Source: Sphingobacterium hungaricum (GTDB lineage: Bacteria > Bacteroidota > Bacteroidia > Sphingobacteriales > Sphingobacteriaceae). From it: a DNA stretch of 64,000 bases. The DNA lies in NCBI RefSeq assembly GCF_015210005.1, contig NZ_MU158698.1, positions 751,099 to 815,098 on the forward strand, read 5' to 3'. The notes under the pieces were generated by a model that was not told where the DNA came from, searched no databases, and was given only the letters and a program-made list of their open reading frames with translations. Each line of letters starts with the position of its first letter. Position 1 is the first letter of the stretch. This document shows positions 27,822-36,296 of this stretch, piece after piece. The translations under genes were made by a program, and so were the position numbers.

Positions 27822-28874
27822 TTAGTTGATTTCGAAAGTCGCTAACAGAGCTTTATGATCCGTAGGCCAAACGGCTTTGGGTACCAAAAATTGATCCTGA
27901 CTATCTCTATCTTGTTTTTTCGCACGGACAACGGTTTCGACAGGCCCTACAACATGCACATCTTTTACCTGAATCGACGGATTTTGTAAATAATAAATAT
28001 AATCTATGCGATCGCGTTCGTCTACATCCGGTGCCCAAGTCAGTTTGTTGATATCAACATCTTTGTTGTAAGAAGGAAATGTAAATCCCGGATGCGTGAC
28101 CGGATTTGGAAAGCGGACACGAAATGCGTCCAAAAACCCTGCATCATAAAGCATAACCGAGCAATGCCAAGGAATAACAGTTCCTCGATGGTCAAACAAA
28201 TCTTTTGTAGCTTCTGTCCAATCCAAATGAGAAGGTTCGTTAAAATCGCCTGCAAGAATGATTAGTTGATTTTTTGACTCCTTTTCTACATCTGAAATGA
28301 CTGCGGCGATTGCTTCGTCTCGTTGAGATAATTTATTGGCGGTCAATACTTCTTCATTATTGTTTATTGGTGCGGGCAATTTTTTCCAAGTCACACCATC
28401 ATAGCCTCTAGGCAAGTAACATGCGTAATTTGTATAATCCAAATGGGCGGAATAAAAAATAAAGTCACGGCCTTTGATCGAAATCTTAGTTTTGGAAACC
28501 GCGGGTAATTCATTCTTTTCTTGCTCAACGTCAGGAAATTTTAATGGATATTTGGATATAAGGCCTACGTCTAAATTTTCATTATTTCCTTTGCCATAAT
28601 AAGTTGCACCATTGGCTTTTAGAACCTGAATAATCTGGCGGATAAAACCCGTATCCGTTCTGTGTTTGATTTCGCTAAAAAGTACAATGTCTGGATCTTT
28701 GTCAATAATTTCTTCGGCAATAACTTGCAAACCATTTGGAACTTGTGTTCCTTCATGCCAGATATTGATCTGAAAAACTTTTAAATCAAATTTTTGTTGC
28801 TGCGCAATCGCTGCTGAAAAACAGAAAAGCACACAGCTGATCGAAAGCACTATTTTGCGGTGTAGGAATTGCAT
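27822..28874 (-). CDS. Secreted endonuclease/exonuclease/phosphatase-family hydrolase
   Basis: The 350-residue protein starts with a signal peptide (MQFLHRKIVLSISCVLFCFSAAIAQ) and has the EEP-fold motifs: FQINIWHEG near 35, the metal-binding glutamate in VLFSEIKHRTD, AHLDYTNYA, ILAGDFNEPSHLDW and the final catalytic histidine in WPTDHKALLATF. The family covers phosphodiesterases, sphingomyelinases and nucleases, so the substrate is open. It faces the anti-sigma/TonB gene with a gap of only 13 bases. Confidence 0.85.
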   Translation of the reverse strand: MQFLHRKIVLSISCVLFCFSAAIAQQQKFDLKVFQINIWHEGTQVPNGLQVIAEEIIDKDPDIVLFSEIKHRTDTGFIRQIIQVLKANGATYYGKGNNENLDVGLISKYPLKFPDVEQEKNELPAVSKTKISIKGRDFIFYSAHLDYTNYACYLPRGYDGVTWKKLPAPINNNEEVLTANKLSQRDEAIAAVISDVEKESKNQLIILAGDFNEPSHLDWTEATKDLFDHRGTVIPWHCSVMLYDAGFLDAFRVRFPNPVTHPGFTFPSYNKDVDINKLTWAPDVDERDRIDYIYYLQNPSIQVKDVHVVGPVETVVRAKKQDRDSQDQFLVPKAVWPTDHKALLATFEIN

Positions 28875-28922
28875 ACGGTTTAAAATTTTTAGTAATCAGA
28901 AATCAAGGACATGCTACGAAAT

Positions 28923-30422
28923 TTAAAAAACAACGTTCTTCCAAATCGCTTTATCTTTTTTGCTCAAATCAATCACATAGCCATTCACAATGGCATATTT
29001 CAGTTGCCCCGACTCATCTCCCAAGAAGAAATTTGCGGTTCCGCCTAAAGTAATTTCCGTTGTTGGAAAAAATTGATTTTGCGTAAAAAAGAGCAATGGC
29101 AACTGATGCAATTTATTTTCTTTGCTCGGGCCAACTTGTTTTACTTTGACAGCCATAAATCCTTTTCTCAATAAGTCCAACGATTGGTCGATGGTTAAAT
29201 TCTGTGCTGAATCCACGATTTGAGGAGAAACTTTAGCGACAATCAATTTCAAACCCGTGCCGTCCACTTCGTCATAGCCATAATTGTCTTCCATGTCCCC
29301 TAAGTCTTCAATTCTTCCGCGGACAAAATAATCGGTATTGATCGTGAATTCCGAACGTCGGATACCCACATCCGTTCTCAATGGAATCGAATCCGAACCT
29401 ATCTCCACATTGCGAATCACGACATCATGCAATTGCGAAGCATTAAAAGGGATCGCATTGTAATCTTCCGCATCGTATTTTTGGTAACTGCCTTCGGCAA
29501 TTTCAATCAGCGCATTGAGAATGATTGCAAAATTTAAGCGCCGGATTTCCTGCTTTTCAGGATCGCCTTTCAATCCTCCAGATTCAATCAGCACCGTGCT
29601 TGCACCTAGCATTTGAAAATTATCTCCAAAACCTCTCGGCGAAAATGTATCATCGTATTTCGCAACTGCATCCGGCACATATTGTTGCAAGATTCTATTC
29701 ATTCCTACGATAATTTTCATTGCGCCTCCGCGCACATCATTGACATCGCGCTCTTCATTAAATGCGGGAGCCAACAATGAAATGGTTACCGGATTTTTTG
29801 TTTCTGGAACGTTGTAATAAATATTCTGATCGTGAAGGTTAAATCCATATTGTGGTTTGACCGCTTCTGCCCTATCGCGCAGCAACTTGCCTTCAATCGT
29901 TTGGCGCTTGCGTCCATCACGGTTCAGATCGATACTTTGGGCATTTCTGCGGTTATAAATTTCTGCTCCATCTGGATTGAGCATCGGAATAAAATGCAGT
30001 TCCAGCTTTTCTTTCAACAGATCTCGGACAGCCTGAAATTCGTCATTCTCCCCTTCTAAAAAATTGAACAAATCGAATAATGCCATTGTCGCGGTAGGCT
30101 CATCGCCATGCATCTGCGACCAAAGCATTACTTTCTTATCTCCTGTACCAAAAGTCACTTCATTGATTGAACGTCCTTGAACAGAATTCCCGATCTGCGT
30201 TACGGTCAATACATTTTTCTGCGCATGCGTTTTTAACAAGGCCTCGATGGTCTGGTGCTTAAAACGGCGATGATAAAGCTCTTTCTCTTTATACTGTTCG
30301 AAAGCTTCGTTAAGCTGTGTCGTATCTAAAGAATGAGCAGAAGAAAATTCTTGAGTAGAATCTTTGGAACTATTGCACATGGAAAATGAAATAATGGAAA
30401 ATAAGAGAACTGTCAATTTCAT
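28923..30422 (-). CDS. M14-family zinc carboxypeptidase, putative lipoprotein
   Basis: The 499-residue protein has a lipoprotein signal with a cysteine at residue 16 (SFSMC). The peptidase M14 domain shows the zinc pair HxxE in QMHGDEPTATMAL, the substrate arginine region SIDLNRDGRKR, the third zinc ligand in FNLHDQN and the catalytic glutamate in VLIESGGLKGD. A C-terminal part of about 180 residues is outside the catalytic domain. It probably trims peptides in the periplasm or at the cell surface. It lies 48 bases upstream of the EEP gene on the same strand. Confidence 0.87.
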   Translation of the reverse strand: MKLTVLLFSIISFSMCNSSKDSTQEFSSAHSLDTTQLNEAFEQYKEKELYHRRFKHQTIEALLKTHAQKNVLTVTQIGNSVQGRSINEVTFGTGDKKVMLWSQMHGDEPTATMALFDLFNFLEGENDEFQAVRDLLKEKLELHFIPMLNPDGAEIYNRRNAQSIDLNRDGRKRQTIEGKLLRDRAEAVKPQYGFNLHDQNIYYNVPETKNPVTISLLAPAFNEERDVNDVRGGAMKIIVGMNRILQQYVPDAVAKYDDTFSPRGFGDNFQMLGASTVLIESGGLKGDPEKQEIRRLNFAIILNALIEIAEGSYQKYDAEDYNAIPFNASQLHDVVIRNVEIGSDSIPLRTDVGIRRSEFTINTDYFVRGRIEDLGDMEDNYGYDEVDGTGLKLIVAKVSPQIVDSAQNLTIDQSLDLLRKGFMAVKVKQVGPSKENKLHQLPLLFFTQNQFFPTTEITLGGTANFFLGDESGQLKYAIVNGYVIDLSKKDKAIWKNVVF

Positions 30423-30482
30423 AGAACTAAGATACTGTTTTTAACTAACTCAATTACATGCAGAAATAGCCAATGCCGTTAA

Positions 30483-31817
30483 CTATCGATTAAAAAGCAA
30501 GCGATGCCCCGTGCCTACTTCAATGATTTTCCCATCTGAATATGCCAAGTTCCCAGAAACGAAGGTGTGTTCGATCGTTGACGAAAATTGATGGCCTTCA
30601 AAAGGTGACCAGCCACATTTTGACAAAATGCATTCTTTTGTAACATCAAAAGGCTTATTCAAGTCTACCAAGACCAAATCAGCCCAATAGCCTTCGCGAA
30701 TAAATCCGCGCTGTTCGATTTGAAAACAAATTGCCGTATTGTGTGCCGTTTTTTGAACGACCTGCTCTAAGGTTAATTTTCCTTGTTTGACCATATCCAA
30801 CAAAGCTTGTAAAGCAAATTGAACCAAAGGGCCTCCTGAGGGTGCTTGTAAGTAAGGCTGTGATTTTTCTTCGAACGTATGTGGCGCATGGTCCGTTGCG
30901 ATGACATCGATATGCCCATCCAAAACCGCCTCTAAAATCTGTTCGCGATCATTTGCGGTTTTAACAGCTGGATTCCATTTAATGAAATTCCCTTTGGTTT
31001 TGTAATCTTCGTCCGAAAACCATAAATGATGGATACAAGCTTCCGATGTGATGCGTTTCTGCTCAAGAGGAATATTATTTTGGAACAACGCCGTTTCTCT
31101 TCCCGTAGAAATATGAAGAATATGTAATCTCGTGTTGTTTTTCTTAGCTAATTCAACTGCTTTTGAGGAAGACAAATAACATGCCTCTGCTGAACGAATC
31201 AAGGGATGCATTTCAATCGTGACATCATCGCCATATTTCTCTTTGTAGGCAGCAAGGTTGCGCTGAATGGTCGCTTCATCTTCACAATGCGTCGCAATCA
31301 AGGTCGGCGCATTCTTAAATATAGCTTCCAATGCTTGCTCATTATCCACCAACATATTGCCAGTCGACGAACCCATAAAGATCTTTATGCCGCAGACATC
31401 ACGCGGATTCGTTTTTAGGACTTCGTCCAAATTATCATTTCCGGCACCCATAAAAAATGAATAATTCGCCAATGAAGTATCCTGAGCGATGTCATATTTA
31501 TCTTGTAATAATTTTTGAGTCAATGCATTCGGAACCGTGTTTGGCATTTCCATAAAGGATGTTGTTCCTCCAGCTACCGCTGCGCGTGATTCTGAAAAAA
31601 TATTGGCTTTATGCGTCAATCCCGGTTCTCTAAAATGTACTTGATCGTCAATCAAGCCTGGAAAAAGGTGCAATCCTGTAGCATCGATTACCTGATCCGC
31701 TGTAGCATCTATTGATGGTTCAATTTTCTCTATCCGGCCATTTTTGATAAAAACATCTAGATTTTTGATTTCGTTTTCGTTGACAACTTGGGCATTTTTT
31801 ATGAGGATTGTAGACAT
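30483..31817 (-). CDS. pyrC: Dihydroorotase
   Basis: Dihydroorotase interconverts carbamoyl aspartate and dihydroorotate in pyrimidine synthesis. The 444-residue amidohydrolase shows DDQVHFREPGLTHKANI near the N-terminus, the carboxylated-lysine region GIKIFMGSSTGNMLV, zinc histidines in IATHCEDE and LHILHIST, and the catalytic aspartate in IATDHAPHTFEEK. The usual HxH metal motif reads QxH here, with the first histidine replaced by glutamine (codon CAA). Either the metal site is altered, as seen in some Bacteroidota homologues, or this is an allantoinase/hydantoinase relative. Confidence 0.82.
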   Translation of the reverse strand: MSTILIKNAQVVNENEIKNLDVFIKNGRIEKIEPSIDATADQVIDATGLHLFPGLIDDQVHFREPGLTHKANIFSESRAAVAGGTTSFMEMPNTVPNALTQKLLQDKYDIAQDTSLANYSFFMGAGNDNLDEVLKTNPRDVCGIKIFMGSSTGNMLVDNEQALEAIFKNAPTLIATHCEDEATIQRNLAAYKEKYGDDVTIEMHPLIRSAEACYLSSSKAVELAKKNNTRLHILHISTGRETALFQNNIPLEQKRITSEACIHHLWFSDEDYKTKGNFIKWNPAVKTANDREQILEAVLDGHIDVIATDHAPHTFEEKSQPYLQAPSGGPLVQFALQALLDMVKQGKLTLEQVVQKTAHNTAICFQIEQRGFIREGYWADLVLVDLNKPFDVTKECILSKCGWSPFEGHQFSSTIEHTFVSGNLAYSDGKIIEVGTGHRLLFNR

Positions 31818-31834
31818 ACAGCTTATTTTTTAAA

Positions 31835-31842
31835 CAAATATA
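31835..31842 (-). promoter_or_regulatory. -7 promoter element of pyrC
   Basis: On the minus strand TATATTTG matches TAnnTTTG exactly, with the G 18 bases before the ATG. No clear TTG was found at the right distance upstream. Confidence 0.5.
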
Positions 31843-31921
31843 GCAATAAGAAAAAATTATCCCCTTTAATTCTATAATTGAATCAAATGTTTATCGTAAT
31901 TTGTGCTTAGATTATATTGCC

Positions 31922-33013
31922 ATGCAAAATAGACAAATTAGCAACACTGCCATCAATCAAATTATGTTGATTGTTATTATCATCTTGATTTGCTTATTAG
32001 TTTTCAAAAATTTAACCTACTATCTGCCCGGTTTTTTAGGAGCCATTACACTCTATGTATTGTTCCGAAATAGTTACTTCAAACTGACGGAGCAGAAGGG
32101 CATGAAAAAATCACTGGCGAGCCTGCTGATTATTATTTCATCCTTGGTATTTATTGTGTTGCCCCTATGGGCTTTGATCGATTATTTGATCCCTCAACTA
32201 ACTTCGTTTTTCGCGAACAAAGATGTCATCATCACGAAATTTAATTCGATTAAAGAATACATGAGTGACAAACCAGTATTGAAGGAAATTGACATGTCTG
32301 ATTCTGCCTTGTTGCAAATTGTTTCAAGCTTAACGAAATATGTTCCGAGCATCATTAATTCGGTTGCCGAAGTCGCTATCAATATCATCGTTGCTTTATT
32401 TGTGCTGTATTTTATGCAGGTTCATGGACGTGCGATGGAAAGCTACATTGCGGGAATGATTCCATTCTCCAAACAAAGCAAACAAGAATTGTGGTCAGAA
32501 TTTTTTATGATGGTTCGCTCCAATGCGATTGGAATCCCAATTTTAGGGGCTGTACAGGGAGTTGTTGCCATTATCGGCTATTGGATTTTCGGAGTCGAAA
32601 ATTACGTTTTTTGGGGAATATTGACAGGAGCCGCATCCATTATTCCTATCCTTGGCACGATGGCTGTCTGGGTTCCGATATCTATTATTGTTCTTTCTTC
32701 CGGCGAAACCGCCAATGCCATTGGTCTGATGCTGTATTGCTTTATTTTGGTTGGAGGAATTGATAACGTGTTACGTTTTACCTTGTTAAAACAGTTGGGT
32801 GATGTACCGCCACTGATTACGGTATTCGGGGTTTTATTTGGATTAAATGTCTTCGGAATGTTGGGCTTAATCTTTGGTCCGCTTATTCTATCATCGATTG
32901 GATTATTGATCAAAGTGTACCGCAATGAGTATGGAACCTCGAAAACTCCACCGATAATCACGGCATCCTCGACTGATGTAGATCCATCCGCGGGATCGAT
33001 TATTGAGAAATAA
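31922..33013 (+). CDS. AI-2E family transporter
   Basis: This 363-residue inner-membrane protein of the AI-2E (PerM/TqsA-like) family has about eight hydrophobic helices. A hydrophilic middle part (residues about 80-150) is followed by the conserved late block VENYVFWGILTGAASIIPILG and GLIFGPLILS. I start it at the ATG at 31922 (MQNRQISNT) rather than a TTG seven codons earlier. Family members act as small-molecule or sodium/proton exporters, and the substrate cannot be assigned. Confidence 0.87.
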   Translation: MQNRQISNTAINQIMLIVIIILICLLVFKNLTYYLPGFLGAITLYVLFRNSYFKLTEQKGMKKSLASLLIIISSLVFIVLPLWALIDYLIPQLTSFFANKDVIITKFNSIKEYMSDKPVLKEIDMSDSALLQIVSSLTKYVPSIINSVAEVAINIIVALFVLYFMQVHGRAMESYIAGMIPFSKQSKQELWSEFFMMVRSNAIGIPILGAVQGVVAIIGYWIFGVENYVFWGILTGAASIIPILGTMAVWVPISIIVLSSGETANAIGLMLYCFILVGGIDNVLRFTLLKQLGDVPPLITVFGVLFGLNVFGMLGLIFGPLILSSIGLLIKVYRNEYGTSKTPPIITASSTDVDPSAGSIIEK

Positions 33014-33131
33014 GATGCTGCGCAATTTCGAACAATTATTGGAAAGCAGGATTTAAATATTTTTTTTATCAAAAATTAACTTCATTTATATTTCAAAAAA
33101 TGAATAGCTTAGTAATGGAATTGGATTACAT

Positions 33132-33941
33132 ATGCTAGAAGAAAAATACAAATCAGGGGCTGCAATTTACGGGGACGATTTTACGATCAGTCAGATTCAA
33201 GAGTGGTATGAACAAGAAGAGGAAGCCTATGCGGATTTAGGAAGCAAAGACTCCGAAAAATATGCTTATGGTTATCATCAGCTCAATTTGCAGCACGGCT
33301 TCAGGTATCTCCCAGATACAGCCTTGGAGAATGTATTGGGCCTTGGGGCAGCTTGGGGGCATGAATTTTTCCCGATAGCCGATAGGATTACCAATCTGCA
33401 TATCATTGAGCCTTCAGAAAACTTGCGTTCTGAAAAAATCAAGAACCTGACGCCGATTTATAAAAAGCCTTCGATCGAAGGAGCGATTGATTATCCCTCC
33501 GATTACTTTGATTTGGTAACCTGTTTTGGAACCATCCATCATATTCCAAATGTATCTTTTGTTTTAAGCGAATTATGCCGAGTGGCCAAACCGGGAGGCT
33601 ATATTTTACTTCGAGAACCTGTTGTTTCTATGGGCGACTGGACAAAGCGCAGAGCAGGTCTGACAAAAAACGAACGTGGCATTCCATTGAATAAACTACA
33701 GTCCATTTTTAAGGAGCTTGATGTTGAAATTGTGCATGAAGGATTGTGTTTCTGTATGACGCCTTTCTTGCAACGCATATGGAAAAAATTCTCCAGCACG
33801 CCTATTTATTCATACAAAAGCTATATACTTTTTGATAAATGGCTATCTAAGTTATTTGCTAACAACTTGCATTATCACGCCACAAAAAAATCCGAACGCA
33901 TTGCGCCGCAAAGCGTGTATTATGTGTTGAGGAAGAAGTAG
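33132..33941 (+). CDS. SAM-dependent class I methyltransferase
   Basis: The 269-residue protein has a Rossmann-type methyltransferase domain: motif I appears as VLGLGAAWGHEFFPIAD (about 72-88), the acidic end of strand 2 in LHIIEPSE, and the motif IV region DLVTCFGTIHHIPN, followed by LCRVAKPGGYILLREP. This matches the Methyltransf_11/25 type. The C-terminal 90 residues are not recognisable. It is a single gene before the gene-poor stretch, and its substrate is unknown. Confidence 0.82.
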   Translation: MLEEKYKSGAAIYGDDFTISQIQEWYEQEEEAYADLGSKDSEKYAYGYHQLNLQHGFRYLPDTALENVLGLGAAWGHEFFPIADRITNLHIIEPSENLRSEKIKNLTPIYKKPSIEGAIDYPSDYFDLVTCFGTIHHIPNVSFVLSELCRVAKPGGYILLREPVVSMGDWTKRRAGLTKNERGIPLNKLQSIFKELDVEIVHEGLCFCMTPFLQRIWKKFSSTPIYSYKSYILFDKWLSKLFANNLHYHATKKSERIAPQSVYYVLRKK

Positions 33942-34559
33942 GAATTGAGCAAAGTTAATCGTATCGATATTTTAGTTCGTCCAGAGACGCTATGGCTCCT
34001 CTAGCATCCTCGCTGTAAAAAATTACCATTTTTCTTCTGAATAATAAACCTGTTCGATCTTCCGAAGCAACGGACCAAACGCAGGAATGTTTTAGCAATA
34101 GCCGTCCTATTGAGCTGCTCTTAGACAATTCAGGTCTTCGACAAAGGGAATTGTAAAATTGATAGACTTTGTTTTGTAAAACAGAACTTATTTGGGCTAA
34201 TAGCAAGTTAAAAAATCTAAGAAGCCAAGTAACGCCACCTCAGTCAATTTTCAAGTTGTCTCTGATTTATACTCATCTCTACCCCAATTTTTAGCCTAAA
34301 GAATGATTTTTATGCAAAAATTTTAAAAGAATTTGCAAACAAATCAGTTTTGGTCGCTTAATCAAAAATGGAAGAGTATGTTGTTCATCTAACATAATCG
34401 TCTAACAATTAACCGGAATTTTTAAGAGGTTGAAGGTTTACATGTTAAAAAAATAAAGAATTTTAATTGAATAAATAAATAACCTAAATTAGCAGTAAGG
34501 GTTAAAGGCCTGCTTACAGGCGTTTTCTTCGTAGCTAAATACCAAATCAATAATTGCCA
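33942..34559. other. Gene-poor stretch before the Gabija-like pair
   Basis: These 618 bases have no gene I would defend. An 83-codon minus-strand frame (33955-34206) with only a TTG start and no recognisable domain may be a decayed fragment. A 5-bp GC-rich hairpin (GCCTG at 34508-34512, CAGGC at 34517-34521) followed by GTTTTC lies about 40 bases before the downstream ATG and could attenuate or end transcription. No TAnnTTTG promoter was found. Confidence 0.5.
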
Positions 34560-36296
34560 ATGTCAAAAATCGTAAAATTAGAAATACAGAATTTCCGTTG
34601 TATCGAAAATTTCTCACTGAATTTTCCTCATGATCAAAATTTAATATGCCTTATTGGCCGTGGAGACAGTGGCAAAACAACAATATTGGAAGCGATTTCA
34701 GCAGTTCTATCATCAACATGGAACTTATCTTTCCACGATACTGATTTTTACAATGTGAACTATGATAACCCCATCCAAATTACCGCACATATTGTTGATA
34801 TTCCAGTCAAACTGCTTTCGGACCACAAGTTTGGATTGAATATACGAGCATTCAACAAACAAAGCTTAGAAATTAGTGATGATATATTAGCTCTCGAAGA
34901 TTCAGCCCAGTGGGGGCCGTTGTTATCCGTACGACTATCAGTCGATAAGCATTTGGAGCCGAACTTTCACATCATCAATGAACGCGGTCAGGACGATAAA
35001 CCAATCTCTGCTGCGGAAAGAGCATTACTTAATTGTTATATGGTATCTGATAACATTGATAGGCATTTCTCTTGGAATAAGGGGAATCCATTATACTCTC
35101 TTTTAAAAAGCGCTGCACAACAGCCAGAGGATGCCGAAGAAAACAGTATCGTATTAGAATCTCTCCGATCTGCTAAAATTAAAATAGATGAGCATGGATT
35201 CGAAAAGCTTGTTGAAGTGACTGACATGGTAAAGGTACAAGCAGCGGGCCTAGGCTTAAACATCGAAAAAACTAGCACTACCCTCGATTTCAAAGAACTA
35301 TCCATACGAGACAACCGGATCAGTCTGCATGATGATAAGATACCATTCCGATTAAAAGGTAAGGGGTCGAAAAGATTAGCCTCTCTAGCAATACAATCTA
35401 TCTTAGTCAAAGATGGTGGAATAATGCTCGTTGATGAGATCGAACAAGGTTTGGAACCGGATCGCGCAAAACAGCTGATAAGGGAGCTAAGCGATAATGG
35501 TAAAGGACAAATCTTTATTACTACTCATTCTCGAGAAGTGATAACCGAGTTGAGTGTCGATTCGCTTATGTTAATATTAAAAGATAAAAGCAACTCTAGA
35601 ACAGAGGGAAGAGATCTTTCTCATATAGAATCATTGCAGCGCGTTGTAAGAGCGTGTCCCGAAGCATTTTTTGCTAAGAAGATAATCGTTTGCGAAGGAT
35701 CTACTGAGGTCGGAATTATGAGATCTTTGGATAAGTATAGAAAGCAGATTGGTAAGCAACAGATGTCTTTCGAGGATTGCGCTTATATCGACGGAGGCGG
35801 AAGCAGTTTTGTAGAGAGGGCTGAAATAATAAAAAAAGCAAACTTAAACCCAGTAATATTCTGTGATTCCGATGACCCCACAGTTAATCAAAAAAAAGAA
35901 GGCTTAAAAGCGTTTGGGATTGATTTGTTTGATTGTGATGTTGATAAATGTATCGAAGCTCAAGTATTCCAAGATTTACCTTGGGTGGCCATAAAGAAAT
36001 TGATGCAGTACGCATTAGTTATTCATAAGAATAATGACCAAAACGCACTTGAAGCGTCAATCAAAACTCAATTCCCACAAGGCTTTCAGCTCGCTGAAAA
36101 TTGGATAGACGAAGATACGCCTCAATTACGAACTGCGTTAGCCAAAGCATCTGTTAAAAAAGAGAAAGATTGGTTCAAAAGAATAGATCATGGAGAGTTA
36201 TTAGGATCGACCATATTTGAGCATTTTGACCAAATAAATGAACACGCATTACTGAGGAAGAATTTTGAGGGTTTAATAAACTGGATAGATAACTAA
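34560..36296 (+). CDS. gajA: OLD-family ATP-dependent nuclease, Gabija GajA-like
   Basis: GajA is the sequence-specific DNA-nicking OLD nuclease of the Gabija anti-phage system. The start is the ATG at 34560, giving 578 residues, the length I recall for Bacillus cereus GajA. The ABC-type ATPase part has Walker A GRGDSGKTT (33-41), a signature-like KGKGSKRLASLA (about 266-277), Walker B IMLVDEIEQGLEP (about 288-300) and a switch HSREV. The TOPRIM part has the catalytic glutamate in VCEGSTEV at 379 and DSD at 436-438. The stop shares a base with the helicase ATG. Confidence 0.85.
   Translation: MSKIVKLEIQNFRCIENFSLNFPHDQNLICLIGRGDSGKTTILEAISAVLSSTWNLSFHDTDFYNVNYDNPIQITAHIVDIPVKLLSDHKFGLNIRAFNKQSLEISDDILALEDSAQWGPLLSVRLSVDKHLEPNFHIINERGQDDKPISAAERALLNCYMVSDNIDRHFSWNKGNPLYSLLKSAAQQPEDAEENSIVLESLRSAKIKIDEHGFEKLVEVTDMVKVQAAGLGLNIEKTSTTLDFKELSIRDNRISLHDDKIPFRLKGKGSKRLASLAIQSILVKDGGIMLVDEIEQGLEPDRAKQLIRELSDNGKGQIFITTHSREVITELSVDSLMLILKDKSNSRTEGRDLSHIESLQRVVRACPEAFFAKKIIVCEGSTEVGIMRSLDKYRKQIGKQQMSFEDCAYIDGGGSSFVERAEIIKKANLNPVIFCDSDDPTVNQKKEGLKAFGIDLFDCDVDKCIEAQVFQDLPWVAIKKLMQYALVIHKNNDQNALEASIKTQFPQGFQLAENWIDEDTPQLRTALAKASVKKEKDWFKRIDHGELLGSTIFEHFDQINEHALLRKNFEGLINWIDN

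Noticed and set aside
33955..34206. 83-codon minus-strand open frame
   Set aside because: It has only a TTG start and no recognisable domain. I mention it as a possible remnant but do not list it as a gene.
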